Made by a program: the position numbers and the translations under genes. From a virus, in IMG/VR virus record IMGVR_UViG_3300042112_000276, positions 1 through 41,237 of that record: DNA of 41,237 nt; one strand, given 5' to 3'. Numbering within the stretch: the first letter of the stretch is position 1; the number at the start of each line of letters is the position of its first letter. The notes under the pieces are model-generated. The model had not been told where the DNA came from and did not search any database. It saw nothing but the letters and a program-made list of their open reading frames with translations. Shown in pieces: positions 1-4,942 of this stretch.

Positions 1-54
1 GCTTGTATTGATGAGACTATCAAAAACAATAAAAAGGTTGATCTTTCAATCTAA
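1..54 (+). CDS. 3' end of a truncated unknown gene
   Basis: Reading frame 1 is open from the left edge to a TAA at 52-54 and encodes a short polar tail ending in KKVDLSI. An intrinsic terminator follows at 128-161, which fits the end of a + strand transcription unit. Only 17 residues are visible, so no function can be assigned, and a chance open frame cannot be excluded. Confidence 0.35.
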   Translation, partial: ACIDETIKNNKKVDLSI

Positions 55-127
55 TTATTAACTTGTTTTTTTGTGTTTTTTGTTTGTTTTTTCTTTACCT
101 AAAATCCTATTCTCTGCCCTATTTTTT

Positions 128-161
128 CCCCTATGGATCGTTTCCATGGGGGATTTTTTTT
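128..161 (+). terminator. Intrinsic terminator after the left-edge gene
   Basis: CCCCTATGGA (128-137) pairs with TCCATGGGG (143-151) around a TCGTT loop, with one T-G wobble. It is followed by A and eight T residues (154-161). This is a standard rho-independent terminator for + strand transcription entering from the left edge. Confidence 0.8.
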
Positions 162-241
162 GGATTTTTTTTCGTCCCCCCCCCCCTGCCTAATCTTTGC
201 GCCACGATTAACCGCCACTGACTGACAGCCCACGATTGCTA

Positions 242-261
242 TTTGCTCTGTACAGAGTAAA
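242..261 (+). repeat. 20-bp near-palindrome, copy 1
   Basis: TTTGCTCTGTACAGAGTAAA with the perfect core CTCTGTACAGAG at 246-257. The only asymmetry is G245 opposite T258, a pair allowed in RNA but not in a symmetric DNA operator. Unlike copies 2, 4, 5 and 6, it is not next to a ribosome binding site. It lies about 90 bases before the -35 of P1. Confidence 0.85.
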
Positions 262-348
262 ACCTACCATTAAGTATTTTGCGCAAGCGCATTGCGCCAC
301 GCATGCGGGGAAAGCTGTTTGATGGTCGTCACAAAACCTCCACGATAC

Positions 349-377
349 TTGACACTAGGGATATATTGTGTTACAAT
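349..377 (+). promoter_or_regulatory. Promoter P1 (sigma70 type) with overlapping dyad
   Basis: TTGACA (349-354), a 17-base spacer and TACAAT (372-377) match the sigma70 consensus at 11 of 12 positions. A perfect dyad, TATATTGT-GTT-ACAATATA (362-380), overlaps the -10 element and looks like a repressor operator. The start site should be near 384, giving a leader of about 100 bases before the csrA-like gene. The ten bases TACTTGACAC are shared with promoter P2. Confidence 0.85.
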
Positions 378-411
378 ATACTCTAATGGTTAATAAGTAG
401 TTGATTGTTGA

Positions 412-432
412 TTGCCACGGCGTTGGTGGCAG
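412..432 (+). promoter_or_regulatory. Leader hairpin with GGCGUUG loop
   Basis: TTGCCAC (412-418) pairs with GTGGCAG (426-432) around the 7-base loop GGCGTTG (419-425), with one wobble at the base. It lies in the P1 leader 14 bases before near-palindrome copy 2. The loop resembles those of hairpins at 1572-1586 and 4903-4927. Confidence 0.6.
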
Positions 433-446
433 CTTGTTAATCATTG

Positions 447-466
447 GTTACTCTGTACAGAGTAAA
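447..466 (+). repeat. 20-bp near-palindrome, copy 2 (csrA leader)
   Basis: Core CTCTGTACAGAG at 451-462, with arms extending to TTA/TAA. As RNA it forms a 7-bp stem capped by a GUAC loop. The Shine-Dalgarno sequence GAAAGGA starts three bases after it. Confidence 0.85.
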
Positions 467-485
467 CGAGAAAGGAATTCTCATT

Positions 486-656
486 ATGTTAGTCGTAACT
501 GTAGATCCCAAGTCGGAACGCCTTGAAATCAACCTGCCTGACGGCCAAAAGATTGTCGTCATGGTTGAACAAAAAGTCCGTGTGGGAGTGATTGCTCCCA
601 AGGCTATCGGGATCAAGCGGGTCAAGCACAATGCCGACCCGGTCAACTCTATATAG
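486..656 (+). CDS. csrA: CsrA/RsmA-like RNA-binding regulator
   Basis: The 56-aa product resembles CsrA, a homodimeric protein that binds GGA motifs in mRNA leaders to control translation and mRNA stability. The C-terminal half has VRVGVIAPKAIGIKR, matching the CsrA signature VRIG(I/V)xAPKxVxVHR. The start ML-V-T and the length also fit the family (about 60 aa). The N-terminal half is divergent, with DPKSE in place of the usual R-x-GE. ATG 486 is chosen because GAAAGGA lies 9-15 bases upstream; a longer frame from 444 would run through the near-palindrome. It is the first gene after promoter P1. Its TAG stop lies inside a variant near-palindrome (643-662). Early phage mRNAs with AAAGGA binding sites are plausible targets, but this is inferred. 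Confidence 0.75.
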   Translation: MLVVTVDPKSERLEINLPDGQKIVVMVEQKVRVGVIAPKAIGIKRVKHNADPVNSI

Positions 657-662
657 AGTAAA
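643..662 (+). repeat. Near-palindrome, copy 3 (variant core)
   Basis: Core CTCTATATAGAG at 647-658: the GTAC centre of the other copies is replaced by ATAT, and the left arm (TCAA) no longer pairs fully. It overlaps the stop codon of the csrA-like gene and lies 74 bases before the next start codon, so its placement also differs. Confidence 0.75.
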
Positions 663-678
663 CGGTGGAAGTCGAACG

Positions 679-723
679 CCACGCTGTAGTGTCCAGCGTG
701 GTTGTTTTATTGTGTGACACTGC
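679..723 (+). promoter_or_regulatory. Hairpin with possible pseudoknot before the next gene
   Basis: CCACGCTG (679-686) pairs perfectly with CAGCGTGG (694-701) and is followed by TTGTTTTATT, so it may terminate transcription. Its whole 7-base loop TAGTGTC (687-693) can also pair with GACACTG (716-722), just before the Shine-Dalgarno sequence GAAAGGA (724-730). This could be a pseudoknot that controls ribosome access. The terminator and pseudoknot readings are alternatives. Confidence 0.5.
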
Positions 724-736
724 GAAAGGAATGTAT

Positions 737-1111
737 ATGAAGAAAAAGAAAAAGTTGTTCTTGGAAGAATTAAAAACTCCAAGCAAGAAAACGCAAGCAG
801 CATGCTTGCGTATTGTAAAAGAAAACCATGCAAGGGAAATGGCCAAAAAACCAACTCCTGTAAAAACACCAATGAATTGGTGTTATGCGCTTGTCAAAAC
901 AGGCGACAAAGATAACCCTTACTATGCGCTTGTCAAAACAGGCGACAAAGATAACCATTACTACATGGTAAAAGAAATTTACCATGTTCAAGGGCAAATA
1001 GTAAGTTATTGTGATTCACCAGTTATTCTTGGGGCTGAAGATCCCAAGGATGTTGTTAAACTATTAAGGCGAATCATCAAGTACATAAAGGGTAGCCCCT
1101 TTGTCTCTTGA
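737..1111 (+). CDS. Small hypothetical phage protein with internal duplication
   Basis: The 124-aa product has a Lys-rich N-terminus (MKKKKKLF). A 13-residue segment, YALVKTGDKDNPY, is repeated almost exactly, from a 39-bp tandem duplication. The C-terminal part (YMVKEIYHVQGQIVSYCDSP, then a helix-like acidic and basic stretch) resembles small phage proteins with an 'I-EVYYD-G-I-S-PV-GES-EEL' pattern, whose function is unknown. ATG 737 is chosen over ATG 731 because GAAAGGA ends at 730, which leaves a workable spacing only for 737. It lies between the csrA-like gene and another small unknown gene, with structured RNA on both sides. Confidence 0.7.
   Translation: MKKKKKLFLEELKTPSKKTQAACLRIVKENHAREMAKKPTPVKTPMNWCYALVKTGDKDNPYYALVKTGDKDNHYYMVKEIYHVQGQIVSYCDSPVILGAEDPKDVVKLLRRIIKYIKGSPFVS
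884..961 (+). repeat. 39-bp tandem duplication inside the small gene
   Basis: Copies at 884-922 and 923-961 differ at one base (C versus A), changing Pro to His in the repeated 13-residue segment. The near identity indicates a recent in-frame duplication. Confidence 0.9.
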
Positions 1112-1126
1112 TGACCGCCACCGTAT

Positions 1127-1187
1127 CCCCACCCTATCTTGCTGGCACTCGTTGTGACCAGCATCTGTCCGAGATTATAGGGTGGGG
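1127..1187 (+). ncRNA. Three-way-junction structured RNA element
   Basis: An 11-bp perfect outer stem joins CCCCACCCTAT (1127-1137) to ATAGGGTGGGG (1177-1187). It encloses two hairpins: GCTGGCAC with GTG-A-CCAGC (1141-1162, loop TCGTT), and ATCT with AGAT (1163-1175, loop GTCCG). TGTTTTATT follows, then the Shine-Dalgarno sequence of the next gene. It could be an attenuator, an mRNA-stabilising element or an unknown structured RNA. I do not recognise a known riboswitch or ribozyme core. Confidence 0.6.
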
Positions 1188-1213
1188 TGTTTTATTGATT
1201 GAAAGGAAACGCC

Positions 1214-1513
1214 ATGACCAAAGTGGCAAACTGCCGGGCCTCTTGGCATATTAAGGGGCTGAAAGAGTTTTCAAACCATACGGGAACCCTGTATGGAAAG
1301 AAAGTTGGCCTTCATGGGTACGCTGTGTACTCGTACGGGCCACATTTTCCCTTAGCTTTTCATAACGGAAAGTTTTGGTTATTAAATACCGAAAGGTATT
1401 CGCAAACAACTAGCAAGCAGTCCGGCATATGCCGGGAGGCTTGCGTCAATTGGATTGGCTGTGACAACGCGTTTATCATAAACGCTATCGCCACGGCCGA
1501 AAATCAGCAGTAG
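1214..1513 (+). CDS. Small hypothetical phage protein
   Basis: The 99-aa product contains YGKKVGLHGYAVYSYGPHFP, a stretch around 'NGKFWLLN', then RYSQTTSKQS. This resembles small phage proteins with a 'YSYG-HFP-A ... D-YS-TTS-HQ' pattern, seen in many phages but with unknown function. Four Cys residues lie in the second half and at the N-terminus. ATG 1214 has GAAAGGAA five bases upstream; an alternative TTG at 1199 lacks a site. Promoter P2 follows its stop after a short gap. Confidence 0.65.
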   Translation: MTKVANCRASWHIKGLKEFSNHTGTLYGKKVGLHGYAVYSYGPHFPLAFHNGKFWLLNTERYSQTTSKQSGICREACVNWIGCDNAFIINAIATAENQQ

Positions 1514-1527
1514 ATAGCATATTTTAC

Positions 1528-1556
1528 TTGACACCAGACGCACAATCTGGTATAAT
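1528..1556 (+). promoter_or_regulatory. Promoter P2 (consensus sigma70) before the moxR-like gene
   Basis: TTGACA (1528-1533), a 17-base spacer and TATAAT (1551-1556) match the sigma70 consensus exactly. The spacer contains the dyad ACCAGA (1533-1538) and TCTGGT (1546-1551), suggesting an operator. The dyad differs from the one at P1, so the two promoters may answer to different repressors. Confidence 0.9.
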
Positions 1557-1564
1557 GGTAATCT

Positions 1565-1593
1565 GTCAGTTGAAATGCGTTGTTTCTTCTGAC
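1565..1593 (+). promoter_or_regulatory. 5' leader hairpin with UGCGUUG loop
   Basis: GTCAG (1565-1569) pairs with CTGAC (1589-1593), and GAAA (1572-1575) with TTTC (1583-1586), separated by opposed TT pairs, around the loop TGCGTTG (1576-1582). The P2 start site should be near 1563, so the hairpin would sit at the 5' end of the transcript, where such structures protect mRNA. The loop is identical to the one at 4912-4918. Confidence 0.55.
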
Positions 1594-1619
1594 TGTCGGT
1601 TGTCGGTTAGAAAGGAATG

Positions 1620-1639
1620 TTTGCTCTGTACAGAGTAAA
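1620..1639 (+). repeat. 20-bp near-palindrome, copy 4 (moxR leader)
   Basis: TTTGCTCTGTACAGAGTAAA, identical to copy 1, core at 1624-1635. The single asymmetry (G1623 opposite T1636) is a G-U pair in RNA. An extra GAAAGGA plus ATG lies directly before it (1610-1619), and that ATG is in frame with the ATPase gene. The real binding site is downstream at 1653-1659. Confidence 0.85.
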
Positions 1640-1667
1640 CGACATATCTCTCGAAAGGAGAACAGTC

Positions 1668-2666
1668 ATGTTGATTAGCAAACTTAGTTCATTCGTTAGC
1701 AAGTGTTGGGACGCTCAAGTAGTCCCAATGGTTTCCGGGTCACCCGGATTGGCAAAGTCGTCTGTCGTGCGTCAACTATGCGATGCGAAAGGGTATCGCA
1801 TGGTGGACATCAGGTGTTCCATGCTGGAACCCACAGACTTTCGTGGGCTTCCGTTTGTGCAGGACGGCAATGTCTGTTGGGGTAAGCCATCACAGCTTCC
1901 CCCGGATGACGGAACCACCACGGTGTTATTTTTAGATGAGTTTACCCAAGCCAACAAGCAGGTTCAGGCAGCATGCTTGCAACTTGTGCTTGACCGTTCG
2001 TTCGGTGATTTCAAGCTTCCAGAAAGCACACTTATTGTGCTGGCTGGAAACAAGTCCAGCGATAGGGCTGGTTGCACTGGCCTGATTAGCCCGATGGCTA
2101 ATCGTTTGTGTATCGTGGAGGTTGAAATGGATCTCGACAGCTGGATGCCGTGGGCATACGCCAATGGCATCCGCAAGGAGGTCACTGGGTTCATTGAGAT
2201 GTGTCCACAGCACTTATCGCCCGGCGTGCCAAAGGTCGATGGCACTCCGTTTCCAACGCCACGATCTTGGGAGATGCTCAGCCGGTTCGCAGAACCGGAC
2301 TACGATATTATCAACGGCCTGATAGGGCCGGGGGTGGCCCCATCATATTGGGCGTGGTTATCCGTGTTCGGAAAATTCGATTTGCCAGCGATGCTGGCGA
2401 ACCCCACGACATGCGAGATCCCGGATGGGAACGACATCCGGTATGCCATCACTGCCGGGCTTAGCGAGCGTTCGATGAACGCCACGGAAGCACAGCTTGA
2501 CAGCTGTGTGACACTGGCGACACGGATGACCCCGGAGTTCGCTGCCATGTACTTCAAGTCTATCTTTGCGAAAGACCCCAAGTCCTTCGTGAAAAAGATG
2601 CTTAAGATCCCAGCTTATGTCCGGTGGTCTAAGGATCACCAAGACATGCTACGCCTAATGGCGTAG
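1668..2666 (+). CDS. MoxR-type AAA+ ATPase
   Basis: The 332-aa product is a MoxR/dynein-related AAA+ ATPase, a family of chaperone-like ATPases that usually work with a VWA-domain partner. Walker A is GSPGLAKS at residues 24-31, Walker B VLFLDE at 86-91, sensor 1 Asn at about 128, and a conserved Arg (NRL) at about 146. The lid region follows. ATG 1668 has GAAAGGAG upstream; the frame extends to 1617 through the near-palindrome but that start has no spacing for its site. The VWA metallopeptidase encoded at 3621-4889 is the likely partner. Its last codons form a small hairpin, and a hammerhead ribozyme starts two bases after the stop. Substrate and role are unknown. Confidence 0.9.
   Translation: MLISKLSSFVSKCWDAQVVPMVSGSPGLAKSSVVRQLCDAKGYRMVDIRCSMLEPTDFRGLPFVQDGNVCWGKPSQLPPDDGTTTVLFLDEFTQANKQVQAACLQLVLDRSFGDFKLPESTLIVLAGNKSSDRAGCTGLISPMANRLCIVEVEMDLDSWMPWAYANGIRKEVTGFIEMCPQHLSPGVPKVDGTPFPTPRSWEMLSRFAEPDYDIINGLIGPGVAPSYWAWLSVFGKFDLPAMLANPTTCEIPDGNDIRYAITAGLSERSMNATEAQLDSCVTLATRMTPEFAAMYFKSIFAKDPKSFVKKMLKIPAYVRWSKDHQDMLRLMA
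2651..2664 (+). promoter_or_regulatory. Hairpin over the moxR stop duplicating ribozyme stem III
   Basis: ACGCC (2651-2655) pairs with GGCGT (2660-2664) around TAAT and runs into the TAG stop. Both arms are identical to the arms of hammerhead stem III (2675-2679 and 2684-2688), so the arms could exchange partners and misfold or delay the ribozyme. Confidence 0.6.
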
Positions 2667-2667
2667 A

Positions 2668-2718
2668 GGACGAAACGCCTTCGGGCGTCCAGTGGTAATC
2701 GCCACTGCTGATGAGTCC
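2668..2718 (+). ncRNA. Type II hammerhead self-cleaving ribozyme
   Basis: All conserved hammerhead parts are present in order. Stem II 3' strand GGAC (2668-2671) is followed by core GAA (2672-2674). Stem III is ACGCC/GGCGT (2675-2679, 2684-2688) capped by a C(UUCG)G tetraloop, and the cleavage triplet is GUC (2687-2689). Stem I is CAGTGG/CCACTG (2690-2695, 2702-2707) with loop TAATCG. Core CUGAUGA (2708-2714) is followed by stem II 5' strand GTCC (2715-2718). Stems I and III are closed by loops and stem II is open, which defines type II. Cleavage is predicted between C2689 and C2690. This would separate the ATPase mRNA from the DUF6744-like/VWA mRNA, leaving a 2',3'-cyclic phosphate upstream and a 5'-OH hairpin end downstream. 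Confidence 0.93.
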
Positions 2719-2733
2719 CAGACGGACGACATG
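2715..2733 (+). promoter_or_regulatory. Alternative stem II hairpin competing with the ribozyme
   Basis: GTCC (2715-2718), which forms stem II with the upstream GGAC, can instead pair with a downstream GGAC (2724-2727) across loop CAGAC. The following GAC mimics the upstream GAA core but lacks the needed A. The two pairings are mutually exclusive, so this may switch the ribozyme off or take over after cleavage. Confidence 0.5.
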
Positions 2734-2753
2734 TTTACTCTGTACAGAGTAGA
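2734..2753 (+). repeat. 20-bp near-palindrome, copy 5
   Basis: TTTACTCTGTACAGAGTAGA, core at 2738-2749. The only asymmetry, T2735 opposite G2752, is a U-G pair in RNA. The right arm runs into the binding site AGAAAGG, ten bases from the start at 2765. Confidence 0.85.
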
Positions 2754-2764
2754 AAGGTAGTGCA

Positions 2765-3592
2765 ATGAATACTATTCATGGTAGGGGTGTGGTTGTACTG
2801 TGGAACGCTGTGGAAGCTGACCACAGCGTGTTAGCTTCGGGGCTGTTGCCAATTGGTTTTAAGCAGTTTATTCCCAATCCACGAACGCCACTTGCTTCTC
2901 TTCTGCATGCGCTGAAGCAAGTGTACACCGGGCAAAGCTGGCTGATCAGGCCATTGAAAGGCAAGAATGGTTACGCCGTAGTGCGTGAAACCAAGGGAGA
3001 AGAGGAAAACGACCTCAACCATGAGAGGTCGTTCATCATGTTTCCTGACCAAACGATGACTGTCAGTCCTTTCGACCAGTCGTTGGTCGATCAGGTCACA
3101 ACAGAGTATAGAAAAGCAGCTGGCCGTGTTTCAGCCATCGAGCTGACTGATGCCCTCAGGAGGCTGCTAACAAGCAGCACATCGGGGTTCAATGGCGTCC
3201 CCCTAAAGGATTCCGGGGCCGTCTATTGGATTCCCGAATCGGTCAAGCCATTGCTTGACCAAGTAGAGAGTGTCATACAAGGCGCCACTGGTGGCAGCTT
3301 CCGGTTTTCAATCTTTCGGCATGAGCTGAATGACGAGGAGCGAGCAAGCGTTCTCTCCGCTGCCATCCAAGACCTCAACCGCAAGTGCGGGTTGGTCTAC
3401 GAAGATGTGTCAAGCGGTGACCTAAGGGGTCAGGCGCTTCTCAACAGAGAGAAGGAGGCTGCCAATCTGATTGAGAAAGCCAAGTTCTTTCAGACTGCCT
3501 TACAGACTGACTTGTCGTCAGTCATCAAAGCCCTTGACGATGTCAAGGTGGCTGCGTCAACCGCAGCTATACTCGCAGGTTCGGCTAACTAG
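2765..3592 (+). CDS. DUF6744-like phage protein
   Basis: The 275-aa product resembles the uncharacterised DUF6744 proteins that occur in phages near MoxR and VWA genes. The best match is the central SGAVYWIPES followed by a helical LLDQVESV stretch; family members have a GGVYWVP-type motif before a helical part. The C-terminal third is predicted helical (charged, then Ala/Val-rich, ending AAILAGSAN). No catalytic motif is visible. ATG 2765 has GAAAGGTAG upstream, and the gene is preceded by the hammerhead ribozyme and near-palindrome. It is probably co-transcribed with the VWA gene 28 bases downstream. A structural or adaptor role in an ATPase/VWA complex is plausible but inferred. Confidence 0.6.
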   Translation: MNTIHGRGVVVLWNAVEADHSVLASGLLPIGFKQFIPNPRTPLASLLHALKQVYTGQSWLIRPLKGKNGYAVVRETKGEEENDLNHERSFIMFPDQTMTVSPFDQSLVDQVTTEYRKAAGRVSAIELTDALRRLLTSSTSGFNGVPLKDSGAVYWIPESVKPLLDQVESVIQGATGGSFRFSIFRHELNDEERASVLSAAIQDLNRKCGLVYEDVSSGDLRGQALLNREKEAANLIEKAKFFQTALQTDLSSVIKALDDVKVAASTAAILAGSAN

Positions 3593-3620
3593 GTTTTACT
3601 TTTAAGAAAGGAAGTGCGTT

Positions 3621-4889
3621 ATGGATAATTTCAACGAGATGGAAAGGAAGTACAAGTCAGCGCTCGTTGCGCTGATGCTTGGTCGGTTCGGTAACCGTGG
3701 GGCTGGCGCTTTTTACAGCGCCGTTGCCATGCGGTTGCCGGGCAGGTGTTCTCCTGAGGTCGAAACCTTTGCCACAAATGGCAAGGAGATCATATACAAC
3801 CCTGAGTTTATTGCCACGCTTTCCGAGCGGGAGATAGTGGGTGTCATTGCCCATGAAGTACTGCATGTTGCAGTGTTGCATCACTGTCGCAAGGGTACAA
3901 GGAATCACCAGCGCTGGAACATCGCATGCGATCTTGCGATCAATTCGATTGTTTTAGAATCCGGCATGGCGCTGCCGTCAGGCGCCGTGGTCGCAGGGTG
4001 CGGAGCGTACTCTAACATGCCATCTGGCAAGATGGCTGAGGAGTATTACACCATGTTGCCGGACATGCCTGAAAAGCCATGTCCCAATCCGGGCAGCAAG
4101 CCCGGAGACAAGGGCGATAAGCCCGGTCAAGGCGATCAACCGAGCGACCAGCCCGGTGGTCAGACCGGCGACCAGTCTGGCAATCAACCCGGAGGTGGCG
4201 GGCCTAAGCCACCCAAGAAACAGGGTGGTGGTGGCGGTTTTGGCGAGGTACTCGAGGCGCCACATCCCAAAGAGGCCGAGGCTGACGCCCGTGCCATGGT
4301 TGCAGTCGCAGCGGAGATGACCCGTGGCAATATGCCCGGATCAATCCGTGCTGCTATTGACGCCGTGCGACCATCGGTTGACTGGCGCCGTGTGCTGCAA
4401 GACCTTCTCACACGGAAGGTTCGTCAAGACTACTTGTACACAAGGCCATCACGCCGTGCTGCCAAGGGCGTGATACTCCCTGTTCTCAGTGGCAAGGCAT
4501 GCCCCAAGGTGGCAGTGTTGATTGACACATCAGGTTCTATCAACAATAAAACCTTGGCTGAGTTCGTTGCGGAGATTAAGTCGTTCCGCACCGAGGCCAA
4601 GTGCGAAATGGTGTTAGTCATGCACCATGTGCATGCCTACAGCGTGACTGAGTTTAACCCTGAGGACGAGTTTGTTATGCCTCAATCTGTGTCAGGTGGG
4701 ACATCCCACATTGACGCAATCCAGAAAGCGTTGGTTGCTGACGCTGAGATAATCGTCAGTCTTACTGACTGTCATTCCATATACCCGGATGACCCATGCG
4801 TTGATGTTATCTGGGTTCGGTACGACCAAGGCTGTGTACCCGGTGAGCCACCGGCATATGGAACGCTTGTGGATATTGTCGGCGAATAG
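3621..4889 (+). CDS. VWA-like metallopeptidase (DUF2201 type)
   Basis: The 422-aa product joins an N-terminal putative zinc metallopeptidase domain to a C-terminal VWA-like domain. The zinc motif is HEVLH at residues 78-82, followed by His87/His88 and a WNIACD motif at 99-104. A flexible linker rich in Gly, Pro, Gln and Asp spans about 151-207. The VWA metal-binding motif DTSGS is at about 302-306. This architecture (PF13203 plus PF09967) commonly accompanies MoxR ATPases, in bacteria and phages. The start ATG 3621 has AAGAAAGGAAG upstream. Its likely partner is the ATPase encoded at 1668-2666; the peptidase target is unknown. Confidence 0.9.
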   Translation: MDNFNEMERKYKSALVALMLGRFGNRGAGAFYSAVAMRLPGRCSPEVETFATNGKEIIYNPEFIATLSEREIVGVIAHEVLHVAVLHHCRKGTRNHQRWNIACDLAINSIVLESGMALPSGAVVAGCGAYSNMPSGKMAEEYYTMLPDMPEKPCPNPGSKPGDKGDKPGQGDQPSDQPGGQTGDQSGNQPGGGGPKPPKKQGGGGGFGEVLEAPHPKEAEADARAMVAVAAEMTRGNMPGSIRAAIDAVRPSVDWRRVLQDLLTRKVRQDYLYTRPSRRAAKGVILPVLSGKACPKVAVLIDTSGSINNKTLAEFVAEIKSFRTEAKCEMVLVMHHVHAYSVTEFNPEDEFVMPQSVSGGTSHIDAIQKALVADAEIIVSLTDCHSIYPDDPCVDVIWVRYDQGCVPGEPPAYGTLVDIVGE

Positions 4890-4896
4890 ATGACGG

Positions 4897-4938
4897 CATC
4901 GGGCTGGCTACTGCGTTGGTGGCCAGCTCGATCCGATG
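4897..4938 (+). promoter_or_regulatory. Intergenic double-stem hairpin with UGCGUUG loop
   Basis: An outer stem CATCGG/CCGATG (4897-4902, 4933-4938) encloses a 9-bp stem (4903-4911 with 4919-4927, one wobble) around the loop TGCGTTG (4912-4918), with TCGAT unpaired on the 3' side. TTGTTT follows, so it may terminate weakly or protect an mRNA end. It is related to the hairpins at 412-432 and 1141-1162, with stem changes that keep pairing. Confidence 0.65.
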
Positions 4939-4942
4939 GTTG

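Larger units (their letters stand above)
55..485 (+). other. Intergenic control region before the csrA-like gene
   Basis: No convincing gene lies here. The stretch holds the terminator at 128-161, an 11-base C run at 176-186, one copy of the 20-bp near-palindrome (242-261), a TGCGC-AA-GCGCA dyad (280-291), promoter P1 (349-377), a leader hairpin (412-432) and a second near-palindrome (447-466). It separates the upstream gene from the early operon. Confidence 0.7.

Noticed and set aside
489-872. Long - strand open frame across the csrA-like gene
   Set aside because: It opposes a well-supported + strand gene, has no binding site and no recognisable composition; it is a shadow.
1469-1485. GCGTTTA-TCA-TAAACGC hairpin near the end of a small gene
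   Set aside because: It lies inside coding sequence, has no T run, and is not repeated elsewhere; kept as a probable coding coincidence.
4890-4940. Second hammerhead or other known ribozyme before the 836-aa gene
   Set aside because: No CUGAUGA or GAA core is present and I could not fit twister, pistol or HDV-like cores.
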